Source of the DNA: Mycobacterium shigaense
GTDB lineage: Bacteria > Actinomycetota > Actinomycetes > Mycobacteriales > Mycobacteriaceae
Assembly (NCBI RefSeq): GCF_002356315.1
Contig: NZ_AP018164.1
Coordinates: 1,178,001-1,242,000, forward strand
Direction: 5' to 3'
Length of the DNA: 64,000 nucleotides
Below are positions 53,889 through 62,770 of the stretch, one piece after another. The notes beneath the pieces were generated by a model that saw nothing but the letters and a program-made list of their open reading frames with translations, was not told the origin of the DNA and ran no database searches. The stretch's first letter is position 1, and each line of letters starts with the position of its first letter. A program made the translations under genes and the position numbers.

Positions 53889-55320
53889 ATCATCGGGGCT
53901 GCGAAAGCCGACGCCGGAGTCCGCGTCGTGGCTGGAGCAGATCACTGCGGCGGCACGGATCGAAAACCGTTCTGCGGCTGCACAATTGGTGGCGATCGGG
54001 GAGTTGTTCGCCTACCGATACGCGTCGGTTTCGGCAACGGATGACTGGGCGATCGACACGCAGGCGGCGGTGGCCGCCGAGGTGGCCGCCGGCCTGCGGA
54101 TCAGCCAGGGGTCGGCCGCCGGCCGGCTGCGGGCCGCCCGCGCGATGCGCGAGCGGCTGCCTGCGACGGCCGCGATCTTCATGGCGGGAGACATCGGTTA
54201 CCAGGCATTCGACACGATCGTTTTTCGCACCGACCTGATCGTCGATCCCGACGTGCTGGCCCGGGTCGACGAGCTGGTGGCGGTCAACGTGACCCGCTGG
54301 CCTTCGATGACGCGCGGGCGGCTGTCCGGCAAGGTCGACGCGATCGTGGCCCGCGTCGACGCCGATGCGGTGCGCCGCCGTAAGGAGCGCCACGTGGATC
54401 GGGAGATCTGGATCGGTTCCGACGCCGACGGGATTTCCGAACTCAACGGCAGCCTGTACACCGTCGACGCCCACGCCCTGGACAGACGCCTGGATGCCCT
54501 GGCGGCCACGGTATGTGAGCACGATCCCCGCACCAAGGACCAACGCCGCGCCGACGCCTTGGGGGCGTGGGCCGCCGGGGCCGACCGGCTCGGCTGTCGC
54601 TGCGGGGCCGCCGATTGCGCCGCGGGCAAGCGGCCCGCCGCCGCACCGGTGACCATCCACGTCATCGCCGAACATGCCACCCTCGCCGGCGCCGGAACGG
54701 TACCCGCCTCCGAGTTCACTGCCGACGGGCTGATCACCGCCGAGCTGCTCGCCGAATTGGCGACATCGGCCAAATTGGTGCCGATGGCCCACCCGGGCGG
54801 AGCCCCGCCGGAGCCCGGCTACACCCCGTCCACGGCGCTGGCCAACTTCGTGCGCGCCCGCGACCTGACGTGCCGGTGGCCCGGTTGCGATGTCCCCGCG
54901 GTCGACTGTGACACCGACCATACGATCCCCTACGCCGACGGCGGTGCCACGCACGCGGCCAACCTCAAGTGCTATTGCCGAACTCATCATTTGGTGAAGA
55001 CGTTCTGGGGCTGGCGCGACAAGCAACTTGCCGACGGCACCCTGATCATGACCTCCCTGTCGGGGGACACCTATGTCACGACCCCGGGCAGCGCCCTGCT
55101 CTTCTCCGGCCTGTGCCGCGCGGTGGGCGGCATGCCCGCCCTCGAAACCGGCCCGCCCCCGCAGGATTACTGCGCCGACCGTGCCGCGCTGATGCCCAAA
55201 CGCCGGCGCACCCGCGGCCAAGAACGCGCCTACCGCGTGGCCGCCGAACGCCGGCAGAATCGCGACGCGCGCCTGGCCAAGATCGGACCCGCCCCGCCCG
55301 ACGACCCACCGCCGTTCTGA
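53881..55320 (+). CDS. 13E12 repeat-family protein with HNH nuclease domain
   Basis: A 479-residue DUF222/HNH protein of the REP13E12 type. The N-terminal DUF222 helical domain covers about residues 20-300. The C-terminal HNH domain reads CRWPGCDVPAVDCDTDHTIPY (in part CRWPGCDVPA and DTDHTIPY), followed by CYCRTHHLVKTFWGW, with four Cys for zinc. The ATG at 53881 starts MFESSGLRK; a GTG at 53857 would add eight residues. Some family copies host phage-like elements. Control by LexA is suggested by the SOS box across its start. Confidence 0.9.
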   Translation: MFESSGLRKPTPESASWLEQITAAARIENRSAAAQLVAIGELFAYRYASVSATDDWAIDTQAAVAAEVAAGLRISQGSAAGRLRAARAMRERLPATAAIFMAGDIGYQAFDTIVFRTDLIVDPDVLARVDELVAVNVTRWPSMTRGRLSGKVDAIVARVDADAVRRRKERHVDREIWIGSDADGISELNGSLYTVDAHALDRRLDALAATVCEHDPRTKDQRRADALGAWAAGADRLGCRCGAADCAAGKRPAAAPVTIHVIAEHATLAGAGTVPASEFTADGLITAELLAELATSAKLVPMAHPGGAPPEPGYTPSTALANFVRARDLTCRWPGCDVPAVDCDTDHTIPYADGGATHAANLKCYCRTHHLVKTFWGWRDKQLADGTLIMTSLSGDTYVTTPGSALLFSGLCRAVGGMPALETGPPPQDYCADRAALMPKRRRTRGQERAYRVAAERRQNRDARLAKIGPAPPDDPPPF

Positions 55321-55462
55321 CGGCTGGTCGACGTTTCACGCAGAAGCAGCGGCGGACAAACGCCATTCGCCGGGGAATCCTTTGAGAATTTGGGTACCAC
55401 GGGCTTCGAACTCGAGCCCCGAGCCGATCACGAGGTCCACGGCGTGCTGGTCCGGCCACCGT

Positions 55463-56182
55463 TTACAGGACGCGGGTGACCTTTTCGGTGTCGATGCGGC
55501 GTTGCAGCGCAGCGGGGTCGGGATTGGCCACCTGCACCAGCGAGGCGCCGACGGCCATGATCGCCAGCAGGTGGTCGATCAGTTCGGCGGGGCTGGGCCA
55601 CGATGCGGTGGACAGCACCCGATCCTTGGCCGTCAATTCCCTTGCCGCCGCGGACTTCTCGCAGTCGGCGAGGATGTCCTGGGCCGACCGGCCGGCGAGT
55701 GCCGGGCCGGGATTTTGTTCGGCGGCGATCTGGTCACCGTGCACGCGCACCGCGGTGGCGTAGTCGGTGACGCCGATCGGCAGGTCAGGTGCGGGCCGGC
55801 CGAACGCGTCCAGCGACAGCACGGCGACCTCGGCAGCCCCGGTGGCGTCGGCCTCGTCCAGCCGGTCGGCGGTGCACAGGGCCACCTCGGCCGGCCCGGC
55901 CACGTCGAGCACGACCTCGGCGCCGATCCACCACACCCCGAACAACACCGCCGCCGTCTGCCAATGCGCCGGCAGCAAAATCCCCACCCGACTGCCCGGG
56001 CCCGCGCCCAGCTCGTCGCGTAACAGGTTGCCGGTCTTGGCCGCCCAGTTCGCCAGCGTCACCGCGGACAACTCGATGCGTAAGCCGGTGGGCCCGAAAG
56101 AATCGTCGTAGTAGGTGATGCGCGGACCGACGGGGTCGGCACGCAACATCGGATCCAGGATCGCGCCGGAAAGCGTGGCCAC
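55463..56182 (-). CDS. TIGR03089-family protein (Rv3268-like)
   Basis: A 239-residue protein of unknown function, conserved beside cpsA in mycobacteria. The N-terminal ITYYDDSFG and SAVTLANWAAKTGNLLRDELG (in part TLANWAAKTGNLL) resemble the start of an AMP-binding enzyme, but the catalytic core is absent, so it looks like a reduced relative of acyl-CoA ligases. I chose GTG 56182, five bases after the cpsA stop; an ATG at 56200 would overlap cpsA. Confidence 0.75.
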   Translation of the reverse strand: MATLSGAILDPMLRADPVGPRITYYDDSFGPTGLRIELSAVTLANWAAKTGNLLRDELGAGPGSRVGILLPAHWQTAAVLFGVWWIGAEVVLDVAGPAEVALCTADRLDEADATGAAEVAVLSLDAFGRPAPDLPIGVTDYATAVRVHGDQIAAEQNPGPALAGRSAQDILADCEKSAAARELTAKDRVLSTASWPSPAELIDHLLAIMAVGASLVQVANPDPAALQRRIDTEKVTRVL

Positions 56183-56187
56183 CGGGC

Positions 56188-57666
56188 CTAGTTTATGCAC
56201 TCCGGCTTGTCGGACCCGGCGGTGAGGATCGGTGACGGCGCCGGCACGTCCGGATCGGCGGGGCCCCCGGAAGTCGCCCGGGCCGGCACGATGGAGGCGG
56301 TGCCGGACAAGCCGGAGCCCGGGCCGCTGTAGTCGTTGGCCAGCACCACCCGCACCGTCCCCGCCGCCAGCGATGTGTCCGGCACCACGGGCAAGCCGCC
56401 GAGTTCCTTGGAGATCTCCTGCGCGCCGCGGTCGTCGGAATTGGCGGCCCGCACCTGGCTGGCCTTCACGTGGCCGCCGTCGTTGTTGCCGACGGGGCCG
56501 GTGGTAAAGCCCTTGGAGCTCAATACATCTGAAACCGCCGCCGCCAGCCCGTTGATGTCGGTGTCGTTGACCACGCTGGCGGTCGTTTTGGCGGGGGTGT
56601 AGGCCAGCTGCTCGGTCTTGCCCTGGTTCTGGTCGTTGAGCAGGCCGGCCACCCAGTCCTGCACCTGATGCGGGTCCACCCGGACGACGCTTTGCATGCC
56701 GTCGTCACTCCAGCCGGCTCCGTCCAGCACCGGGATGGTGGCGAAGGCGACCTTGCCGCCGGCCAGCTTGGACAGCTGCTGGACGAAATCCATCACGTCC
56801 CAACCCGAGGAGATCACCACCGAACGCTGCACGGCGGCCTCCAGTCGCTTGAGCGTCGCCGGGCTGGACAGCGTCTTGCTGGAGATGATCGAATGCGCCA
56901 GCGAGGCCATCACGGCTTGCTGGCGGACCACCCGGTCCAGGTCGCCGCGCGGCAGGTCGTGGCGCTGGCGCACGAAGCTCAGCGCCTCGGGCCCGCTCAG
57001 TTTCTGCTGGCCCGCTGGGAAGTCGGCGCCCGAAAGCGGTTCGAACACCGGATCTTTGAGGCAGACCTGGACGCCGCCGAGCGCGTCGGTGATCGACGCG
57101 AAACCGAGCAGTCCGATCTCGGCGTAGTGGTCCACGGTTACCCCGGTGAGGTCGGCGACGGTCTTGATCAGCGCGTCGCGGCCGGCCTCGGTGCCCTCGG
57201 TCGCGGCCTCCTGCGCGGAAGCGCCCGCCCGGACCAGGCCGGCCCGCTTGGCCTCGCGGGTCTGACCGTAGACGCCGTTGATCTTGGTCTTGCCCAGGCC
57301 GGGCGCCGCGACATAGGAGTCCCGCGGAATCGAGATCGCGGTGGCCGACTTCCCGTTGTTCGGTATCCGGATCAGGATGATGGTGTCGGTGTTGGTGGCT
57401 TCCTCGTCGCCGGCCCGCAGCGTCGCCAGTTCCTCTTGGGAGAGCGCGTTGCCGTGCGCGTCGGTGCGGCTGTCCACGCCTACCAGCAGGATATCGATCG
57501 CGCCGTCTTGACCTATCTGGCCGCCCTTGCCCAGTGCGGACGCGGACATGTGGAAGATGCCGTCTTCGAATCCCCGGACGTTGTTCCATGCGACACCGGT
57601 GCCGATCACGACGGCGACAGCGAGCACAGTTGCAACCACACGAATCACACGGTGCACAGGCATCAC
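56188..57666 (-). CDS. cpsA: LytR-CpsA-Psr family protein CpsA
   Basis: LCP-family cell-envelope ligase of 492 residues (M. tuberculosis CpsA about 498). One N-terminal membrane span (7-27) is followed by the LCP domain: D and R ligands in NTDTIIL and SIPRDSYVA, and the RQRHDLPRGDLDRVVRQQ block near residue 235. A LytR C-terminal domain lies near 360-450 and the tail is Pro-rich. LCP proteins attach arabinogalactan to peptidoglycan; CpsA also blocks LC3-associated phagocytosis. GTG start, with an ATG one codon in. Confidence 0.92.
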   Translation of the reverse strand: MMPVHRVIRVVATVLAVAVVIGTGVAWNNVRGFEDGIFHMSASALGKGGQIGQDGAIDILLVGVDSRTDAHGNALSQEELATLRAGDEEATNTDTIILIRIPNNGKSATAISIPRDSYVAAPGLGKTKINGVYGQTREAKRAGLVRAGASAQEAATEGTEAGRDALIKTVADLTGVTVDHYAEIGLLGFASITDALGGVQVCLKDPVFEPLSGADFPAGQQKLSGPEALSFVRQRHDLPRGDLDRVVRQQAVMASLAHSIISSKTLSSPATLKRLEAAVQRSVVISSGWDVMDFVQQLSKLAGGKVAFATIPVLDGAGWSDDGMQSVVRVDPHQVQDWVAGLLNDQNQGKTEQLAYTPAKTTASVVNDTDINGLAAAVSDVLSSKGFTTGPVGNNDGGHVKASQVRAANSDDRGAQEISKELGGLPVVPDTSLAAGTVRVVLANDYSGPGSGLSGTASIVPARATSGGPADPDVPAPSPILTAGSDKPECIN

Positions 57667-57750
57667 ATTAGGTTACTTGCGAATCACCAGTTCGCGGGTA
57701 GCCGACCCGGTGTGCCCAAGGCGTGCCTGGGACATGCCAGACTCGAAACC

Positions 57751-58674
57751 ATGTCGGGCAGGATCGTCATCACCGGGGCCGCGGGTCAGCTGGGCGCCCG
57801 TCTAGCGGCACAGGCCATCGATCAGGGCCGCGACGTGCTGGCATGTGACTCGGCGCAGTGGAACATCACCGATCCGGCCGCGGCCTCCTCGATCGTCGAG
57901 AGCGGCGACGTGGTGATCAACTGCGCCGCCTACACCGACGTCGATGGCGCCGAGAGCGACGAGGTCACCGCGTACGCGGTGAACGCCGCCGGTCCGGACC
58001 ACATCGCGCGCGCCTGCGCCCGCGCCGGCGCCCGGTTGCTGCACGTCTCCACCGACTACGTTTTCAACGCCGAGCCCTTCGACACCGACGCCGCCAATCC
58101 CCGCCCCTTCGAACCCAGCGACTCCCCGACTCCGCTGGGTGTCTACGGCCGCAGCAAACGCGCCGGCGAAGTGGCGGTGCTGGCCGCGCTCCCGGACCCC
58201 ACCCAGGGCATCGTGGTCCGCACCGCCTGGGTGTACACCGGCGGCACGGGCAAGGACTTCGTGGCGGTGATGCGGCGGCTGGCGGCCGGGCACGGCCCGA
58301 TCGACGTCGTCGACGACCAGACCGGCTCGCCGACCTACGTCGCCGACCTGGCCGCCGCGCTGCTGCAGATCGCCGACGACGATGTCCCCGGGCCGATCCT
58401 GCACGCCGCTAACGAGGGCGCCGTGTCCCGGTTCGAACAGGCCCGCGCCGTCTTCGAGGAATGCGGCGCCGACCCGGCCCGGGTGCGGCCCGTCAGCAGC
58501 GCGCACAATCCGCGGCCTGCGCCGCGTCCGACCTACTCGGCGCTGTCCGGCCGGGAGTCGGTGGCCGCGGGCATGGCACCGCTAAGGCCATGGCGCCCTG
58601 CGCTTGTCGCCGCGTTGGCCGCGTCCGGCGGCGCTGTCGTGCCCGATCGACCGATAGCCTCTACGCGTGACTGA
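57751..58674 (+). CDS. rmlD: dTDP-4-dehydrorhamnose reductase RmlD
   Basis: Last enzyme of dTDP-L-rhamnose synthesis, 307 residues. The NAD(P)-binding GAAGQLGARL is at residue 8, the catalytic YGRSK near residue 132 and HVSTDYVF near residue 100. dTDP-rhamnose is used by WbbL, encoded next, for the arabinogalactan linker, an essential step. ATG 57751 gives the family N-terminus MSGRIVITG. It overlaps wbbL by eight bases. Confidence 0.93.
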   Translation: MSGRIVITGAAGQLGARLAAQAIDQGRDVLACDSAQWNITDPAAASSIVESGDVVINCAAYTDVDGAESDEVTAYAVNAAGPDHIARACARAGARLLHVSTDYVFNAEPFDTDAANPRPFEPSDSPTPLGVYGRSKRAGEVAVLAALPDPTQGIVVRTAWVYTGGTGKDFVAVMRRLAAGHGPIDVVDDQTGSPTYVADLAAALLQIADDDVPGPILHAANEGAVSRFEQARAVFEECGADPARVRPVSSAHNPRPAPRPTYSALSGRESVAAGMAPLRPWRPALVAALAASGGAVVPDRPIASTRD

Positions 58675-59557
58675 CGTTCTGCCGGTGGTGACGGTGACCT
58701 TCTCGCCGGGGCCACACCTGGAGCGCTTCCTGGCGTCGTTGGCGCTGGCCACCGAGCGGCCGGTCAGCGTGCTGTTGGCGGACAACGGCTCCACCGACGG
58801 GACGCCGCAGGAGGCCCTGCAGCGCTACCCGAACGTGCGGCTTTTCGACACCGGGGCCAACCTGGGCTACGGCACCGCGGTCAACCGCGCGGTGGCGCAC
58901 CTGAGCCAGAGCGGGGAAGTCGACGACTGGATGATCGTGGCCAACCCGGACGTGCAGTGGGGCCCCGGCAGCATCGACGCGCTGTTCGAGGCCGTGTCCC
59001 GCTGGCCGCAAGCGGGGGCGCTGGGTCCGCTGATCCGCGACCCCGACGGCTCGGTCTATCCGTCGGCGCGCCACCTGCCCAGCCTGATCCGCGGCGGCAT
59101 GCACGCGGTGGTCGGGCCGTTCTGGAAACGCAACCCGTGGACGGCCGCCTACCGCCAGGAGCGCCTCGAGCCCAGCGAGCGCCCGGTGGGCTGGCTGTCG
59201 GGATCGTGTCTGCTGTTGCGCCGGTCGGCTTTCGATCAGGTGGGGGGCTTCGACGAGCGCTACTTCATGTATATGGAGGACGTCGACCTCGGCGACCGGC
59301 TGGGCCAGGCCGGGTGGCTGTCGGTCTACGTGCCGACTGCCGAGGTCTTGCATCACAAGGGTCACTCCACCGGGCACGACCCGGAAAACCACCTGGCCGC
59401 CCACCACAGAAGCACGTACCTCTTCCTGGCGGATCGGCATGCCGGTTGGTGGCTGGCCCCGCTGCGCTGGACGCTGCGGGCGTCGCTGGCGCTGCGTTCC
59501 CGGCTGATGGTGCGCAGTTCGCGACGGAAACGTCTGCTTTCAGAAGGGCGACGCTGA
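58667..59557 (+). CDS. wbbL: Rhamnosyltransferase WbbL
   Basis: GT2-family glycosyltransferase of 296 residues (M. tuberculosis 301). It adds rhamnose to decaprenyl-diphospho-GlcNAc, building the disaccharide linker of arabinogalactan. DNGSTDGTPQ is near residue 41, the acidic NPDV motif near 91, the catalytic-side WLSGSCLLLRRSAF and GFDERYFMYMEDVDLGDR (in part YFMYMEDVDLG) near 200. GTG start, overlapping rmlD. Confidence 0.93.
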   Translation: MTDVLPVVTVTFSPGPHLERFLASLALATERPVSVLLADNGSTDGTPQEALQRYPNVRLFDTGANLGYGTAVNRAVAHLSQSGEVDDWMIVANPDVQWGPGSIDALFEAVSRWPQAGALGPLIRDPDGSVYPSARHLPSLIRGGMHAVVGPFWKRNPWTAAYRQERLEPSERPVGWLSGSCLLLRRSAFDQVGGFDERYFMYMEDVDLGDRLGQAGWLSVYVPTAEVLHHKGHSTGHDPENHLAAHHRSTYLFLADRHAGWWLAPLRWTLRASLALRSRLMVRSSRRKRLLSEGRR

Positions 59558-59558
59558 A

Positions 59559-60635
59559 TTGTCAAATCCCCCAGTCGATGTGGTGATCCTGGTCGGCGGC
59601 AAGGGCACCCGGTTGCGGCCCTTGACGTTGTCGGCGCCCAAGCCGATGCTGCCCACCGCCGGGCGGCCCTTCCTCACCCATCTGTTGTCGCGGGTGGCCG
59701 CGGCGGGTATCGAGCACGTCATCTTGTCGACGTCGTATCAGGCCTCGGTGTTCGAGGCGGAGTTCGGTGACGGCGCCCAGCTGGGCCTCGAGATCGACTA
59801 CGTCACCGAATCCGACCCGCTGGGTACCGGCGGCGGCATCGCCAACGTCGCCGACAAGCTGCGCCACGACACCGTCATGGTGTTCAACGGCGACGTGCTC
59901 TCCGGCGCCGACCTGGGCCAGCTGCTCGAGTTTCACCACGACAAGCAGTCCGACGTTACCCTGCACCTGGTGCGGGTCTCTGACCCGCGCGCGTTCGGCT
60001 GCGTGCCCACCGAGGACGGCCGTGTTACCGCGTTCCTGGAGAAGACCGAGGATCCGCCGACCGACCAGATCAACGCCGGCACCTATGTTTTCGAGCGCAA
60101 GATCATCGACCGCATTCCGCGGGGCCGGGCGGTGTCGGTGGAGCGCGAGGTGTTCCCGGCGTTGCTGGCCGACGACGCCGTCAAATTCTGCGGCTACGTC
60201 GACGCCACCTATTGGCGCGACATGGGTACGCCGGAGGACTTCGTCCGCGGGTCGGCGGATCTGGTCCGCGGCATCGCGCCGTCGCCGGCGCTGGGCGGCC
60301 ACCGGGGCGAGCAGCTGGTGCACGAAAGCGCGGCGGTGTCGCCGGGTGCGCTGCTGATCGGCGGCACCGCCGTCGGGCGGGGCGCCGAGATCGGGCCGGG
60401 CGTCCGGCTGGACGGCGCGGTGATCTTCGACGGCGTCAAGATCGAGGCGGGCAGCGTGATCGAGCGGTCCATCATCGGCTTCGGCGCGCGCATCGGCCCG
60501 CGCGCGCTGATCCGCGACGGGGTGATCGGCGACGGCGCCGACATCGGGGCACGTTGCGAGCTGCTGCGCGGCGCGCGGGTGTGGCCCGGCGTTTCGATCC
60601 CCGACGGCGGAATCCGCTACTCGTCCGACGTCTGA
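59559..60635 (+). CDS. manB: Mannose-1-phosphate guanylyltransferase ManB
   Basis: Nucleotidyltransferase of 358 residues (M. tuberculosis ManB 359). It makes GDP-mannose for lipomannan, lipoarabinomannan and PIM. The signature VGGKGTRLRPLT is at residues 12-23, NGDVLSGADLG near 110 and C-terminal left-handed beta-helix repeats (IGPGVRLDG, VIGDGADIG). The start is TTG 59559, one base after the wbbL stop. Its 3' end overlaps the Nudix gene by 19 bases. Confidence 0.9.
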   Translation: MSNPPVDVVILVGGKGTRLRPLTLSAPKPMLPTAGRPFLTHLLSRVAAAGIEHVILSTSYQASVFEAEFGDGAQLGLEIDYVTESDPLGTGGGIANVADKLRHDTVMVFNGDVLSGADLGQLLEFHHDKQSDVTLHLVRVSDPRAFGCVPTEDGRVTAFLEKTEDPPTDQINAGTYVFERKIIDRIPRGRAVSVEREVFPALLADDAVKFCGYVDATYWRDMGTPEDFVRGSADLVRGIAPSPALGGHRGEQLVHESAAVSPGALLIGGTAVGRGAEIGPGVRLDGAVIFDGVKIEAGSVIERSIIGFGARIGPRALIRDGVIGDGADIGARCELLRGARVWPGVSIPDGGIRYSSDV

Positions 60636-61168
60636 ATCGCCGCGGCCCGGCTCACCAGGTAGGCCAGGGCGTGATCGGTGCCGTCGGGCAGGACGTCGGC
60701 GGGCCACCAGCGCAAGTCGTCGGACTCGTCGCTGATCGCGATTCGCGCGTCCGGCGGCGCGTGCGCGACGAACTGCAGATCCAGGTGACGGGTCGGCACA
60801 CCCAGTGAGCAGGTGACCGGGTGCACGTGGATGGCGGCCAATCCGGGCGCCAAGCGCAGATCGTCCACCCCGGACTCCTCGATCGCCTCGCGCAGCGCCG
60901 CGGCCGCGATGTCGGGGTCGTCGGCGTCGCAATGCCCGCCGAGCTGTACCCACCGGCCAAGTCGCGGATGCAGGGTCAGCAGCACCCGGGTTCCGGTGGC
61001 GTCGAGCACCAGCGCCGAAGCGGTGACATGGCCCGCCGCGCACTCGCGAAGGCACGCGTCGGCGCGGGCGGCGACGAACGCCAACACCGCGTGCCGCAAC
61101 GAATCCTGGGTCGGGTCGGGAGCCCGCCAGTCGGTGAGCAAGGCGCGCACCGACTCGCGAACGCTCAC
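60617..61168 (-). CDS. Nudix hydrolase with atypical box
   Basis: A 183-residue Nudix-fold protein. The box reads GHCDADDPDIAAAALREAIEESG (in part GHCDADD and LREAIEESG): the catalytic REAxEExG half is intact, but Asp stands where the first conserved Glu of GX5E should be. The substrate is unknown. The GTG at 61168 overlaps the mamA stop (GTGA), so they are coupled. I recall no Nudix gene here in M. tuberculosis, but am not sure. Confidence 0.78.
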   Translation of the reverse strand: MSVRESVRALLTDWRAPDPTQDSLRHAVLAFVAARADACLRECAAGHVTASALVLDATGTRVLLTLHPRLGRWVQLGGHCDADDPDIAAAALREAIEESGVDDLRLAPGLAAIHVHPVTCSLGVPTRHLDLQFVAHAPPDARIAISDESDDLRWWPADVLPDGTDHALAYLVSRAAAIQTSDE

Positions 61169-62760
61169 CGGGACCCCCGCCGTATCCTGCGGTCGCGCAG
61201 CGCGACCCAGGCCGCGCGGCACTGCGCCACGACGTCGGGCGACCAGCCGAGCCCGTCGATGAGCACCCGACGGTCGACGAGGTCGAGCGCCTTGTCGATC
61301 TCGTTGGCCTTCAGCAGCAGATCGACGTCGGCGGCAAGCTCGGCGTCGGCGTGCGCCGGTGGGGGAATGGGCAGCTGCTCGGCCTCTCGCGGCTCCAGCT
61401 CCAGGATGCCTCCACCGTAGCTGCGGCCCATGATCTCGGCGAAGGCGAACGTCGCGCTGTTGTGGAACACCGCGGCCAGCGCGGTCGGGTCCGTCGCCGG
61501 GTCGGCCAGCCGCACCCGATGGACGGTGTCGGTGCTGGTGGCCGCGGCCGCGTTGACGGTCAGCCGGGGCGCGAGGTGAATCTGCCTCAGCATGAACAGG
61601 TTTGGCATCCACAGCGACGGCGTGCTCCACCAGGGCTTTCGGATCGAGCACTTGTAGCCGCGGTCCACCCCCGCGGCCGCGCCGGCGCCGATGTGCGCGA
61701 GCAGCGCGGGGTCCGTCGGGTTTGGCGGCGCATCGAGCAGCCAGGTCCGCCGGCTCGTCGCGAGATCGCTTGCCCGGCAGTCGTTGTCGTACACCAGGCC
61801 GCACAGCTGGTTGCTGCGCGAGACCAGCGGGACGCAATACGGCGCCAACCCGAGCTCGCGGGTCTGCGCGTCGGTGAAGGTGAAGAAGCTGTTGCGGCCG
61901 GTCACGATGCCGACGTCGACCTCGGCGACGGACCCGAGCCGGGTCATCATGCCGGATGCCTTGAGGGTCCGCAGCAGCGCGATCGCCGCGGGGTCCAGGA
62001 AGTACTTGGTCCACTTCTCGTTCTCGTGCAGCAGCGCGGGTGCGGCCGGAACGTCGAGATCGGCGTGGTCGAGCGCGTCGGCGTCGGGCAGCGCCACCGT
62101 TCGTATCCGGGCGGGGCCCGCACCGGCCACGGCGCAGAACAGCACGACCTCCTGCAGGACGCCGTCGAACACCAACCGCTCGAACGTGATCAGGGTGATT
62201 TCGTGAAATCGCGCCAGCAGAAATTCGCGCAGCGGCGCGGCATAGCCGACTTGGAGCAACTCGGCGGGCAGCACCAGGCCCACCCGGCCGCCGTCGCGCA
62301 CCAACGCCGTGCTCGCGACGACGAAGGGAACCCAGGCGTTGGTCAGCTTGCTGGGGCGCAGGCCCTCGCGCCGCATCAGCTCCAGCGCCGGCTCGCGCTG
62401 CTCGGCTGCCCAGTTGCCGAAGCGGATGTAGGGCGGGTTGCCCGCCACACCGTCCCAGCCGTCCCACCCGCCGGCGGCGCACGCGGTGTCCGCCAGCCAG
62501 GTGAACAGGCTGCCCGCGTCGACGGGCGCGAATTCCCGCGCCTTGGCCGCCTCGGCCGCGACGAGCTCCACGCCGTGCGCCCGGTCGCTGAGCAGGGCCA
62601 GCTCGCGCAGGATACGGCCGTCGCCGCACGACGGTTCGACGATGCGGGCACCCGCTTGGCGAACCCAGCCGGCCAGAAACCGGGCGACCGGCGCCGGCGT
62701 GTAGTACCCGCCGCGCACCTTGTCCGCCGACGCTGTCGGCTTGCCCGCGAACGTCTTCAC
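61165..62760 (-). CDS. mamA: Adenine-N6 DNA methyltransferase MamA
   Basis: A 531-residue DNA methyltransferase orthologous by position to Rv3263 (MamA), which methylates CTGGAG and affects hypoxia-related gene expression in M. tuberculosis. The SAM motif IVEPSCGDGRIL is near residue 40 and the catalytic NPPY motif (AGNPPYIRFG) near 110. A target-recognition-like region follows. No restriction endonuclease lies nearby, so it is an orphan. Site specificity here is assumed from orthology, not shown. Confidence 0.88.
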   Translation of the reverse strand: MKTFAGKPTASADKVRGGYYTPAPVARFLAGWVRQAGARIVEPSCGDGRILRELALLSDRAHGVELVAAEAAKAREFAPVDAGSLFTWLADTACAAGGWDGWDGVAGNPPYIRFGNWAAEQREPALELMRREGLRPSKLTNAWVPFVVASTALVRDGGRVGLVLPAELLQVGYAAPLREFLLARFHEITLITFERLVFDGVLQEVVLFCAVAGAGPARIRTVALPDADALDHADLDVPAAPALLHENEKWTKYFLDPAAIALLRTLKASGMMTRLGSVAEVDVGIVTGRNSFFTFTDAQTRELGLAPYCVPLVSRSNQLCGLVYDNDCRASDLATSRRTWLLDAPPNPTDPALLAHIGAGAAAGVDRGYKCSIRKPWWSTPSLWMPNLFMLRQIHLAPRLTVNAAAATSTDTVHRVRLADPATDPTALAAVFHNSATFAFAEIMGRSYGGGILELEPREAEQLPIPPPAHADAELAADVDLLLKANEIDKALDLVDRRVLIDGLGWSPDVVAQCRAAWVALRDRRIRRGSR

Positions 62761-62770
62761 CGGGCCAGTA

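Noticed and set aside
53881..55320. 13E12 gene as evidence of a resident prophage or insertion sequence
   Set aside because: No integrase, transposase or terminal repeats lie nearby; the family occurs alone.
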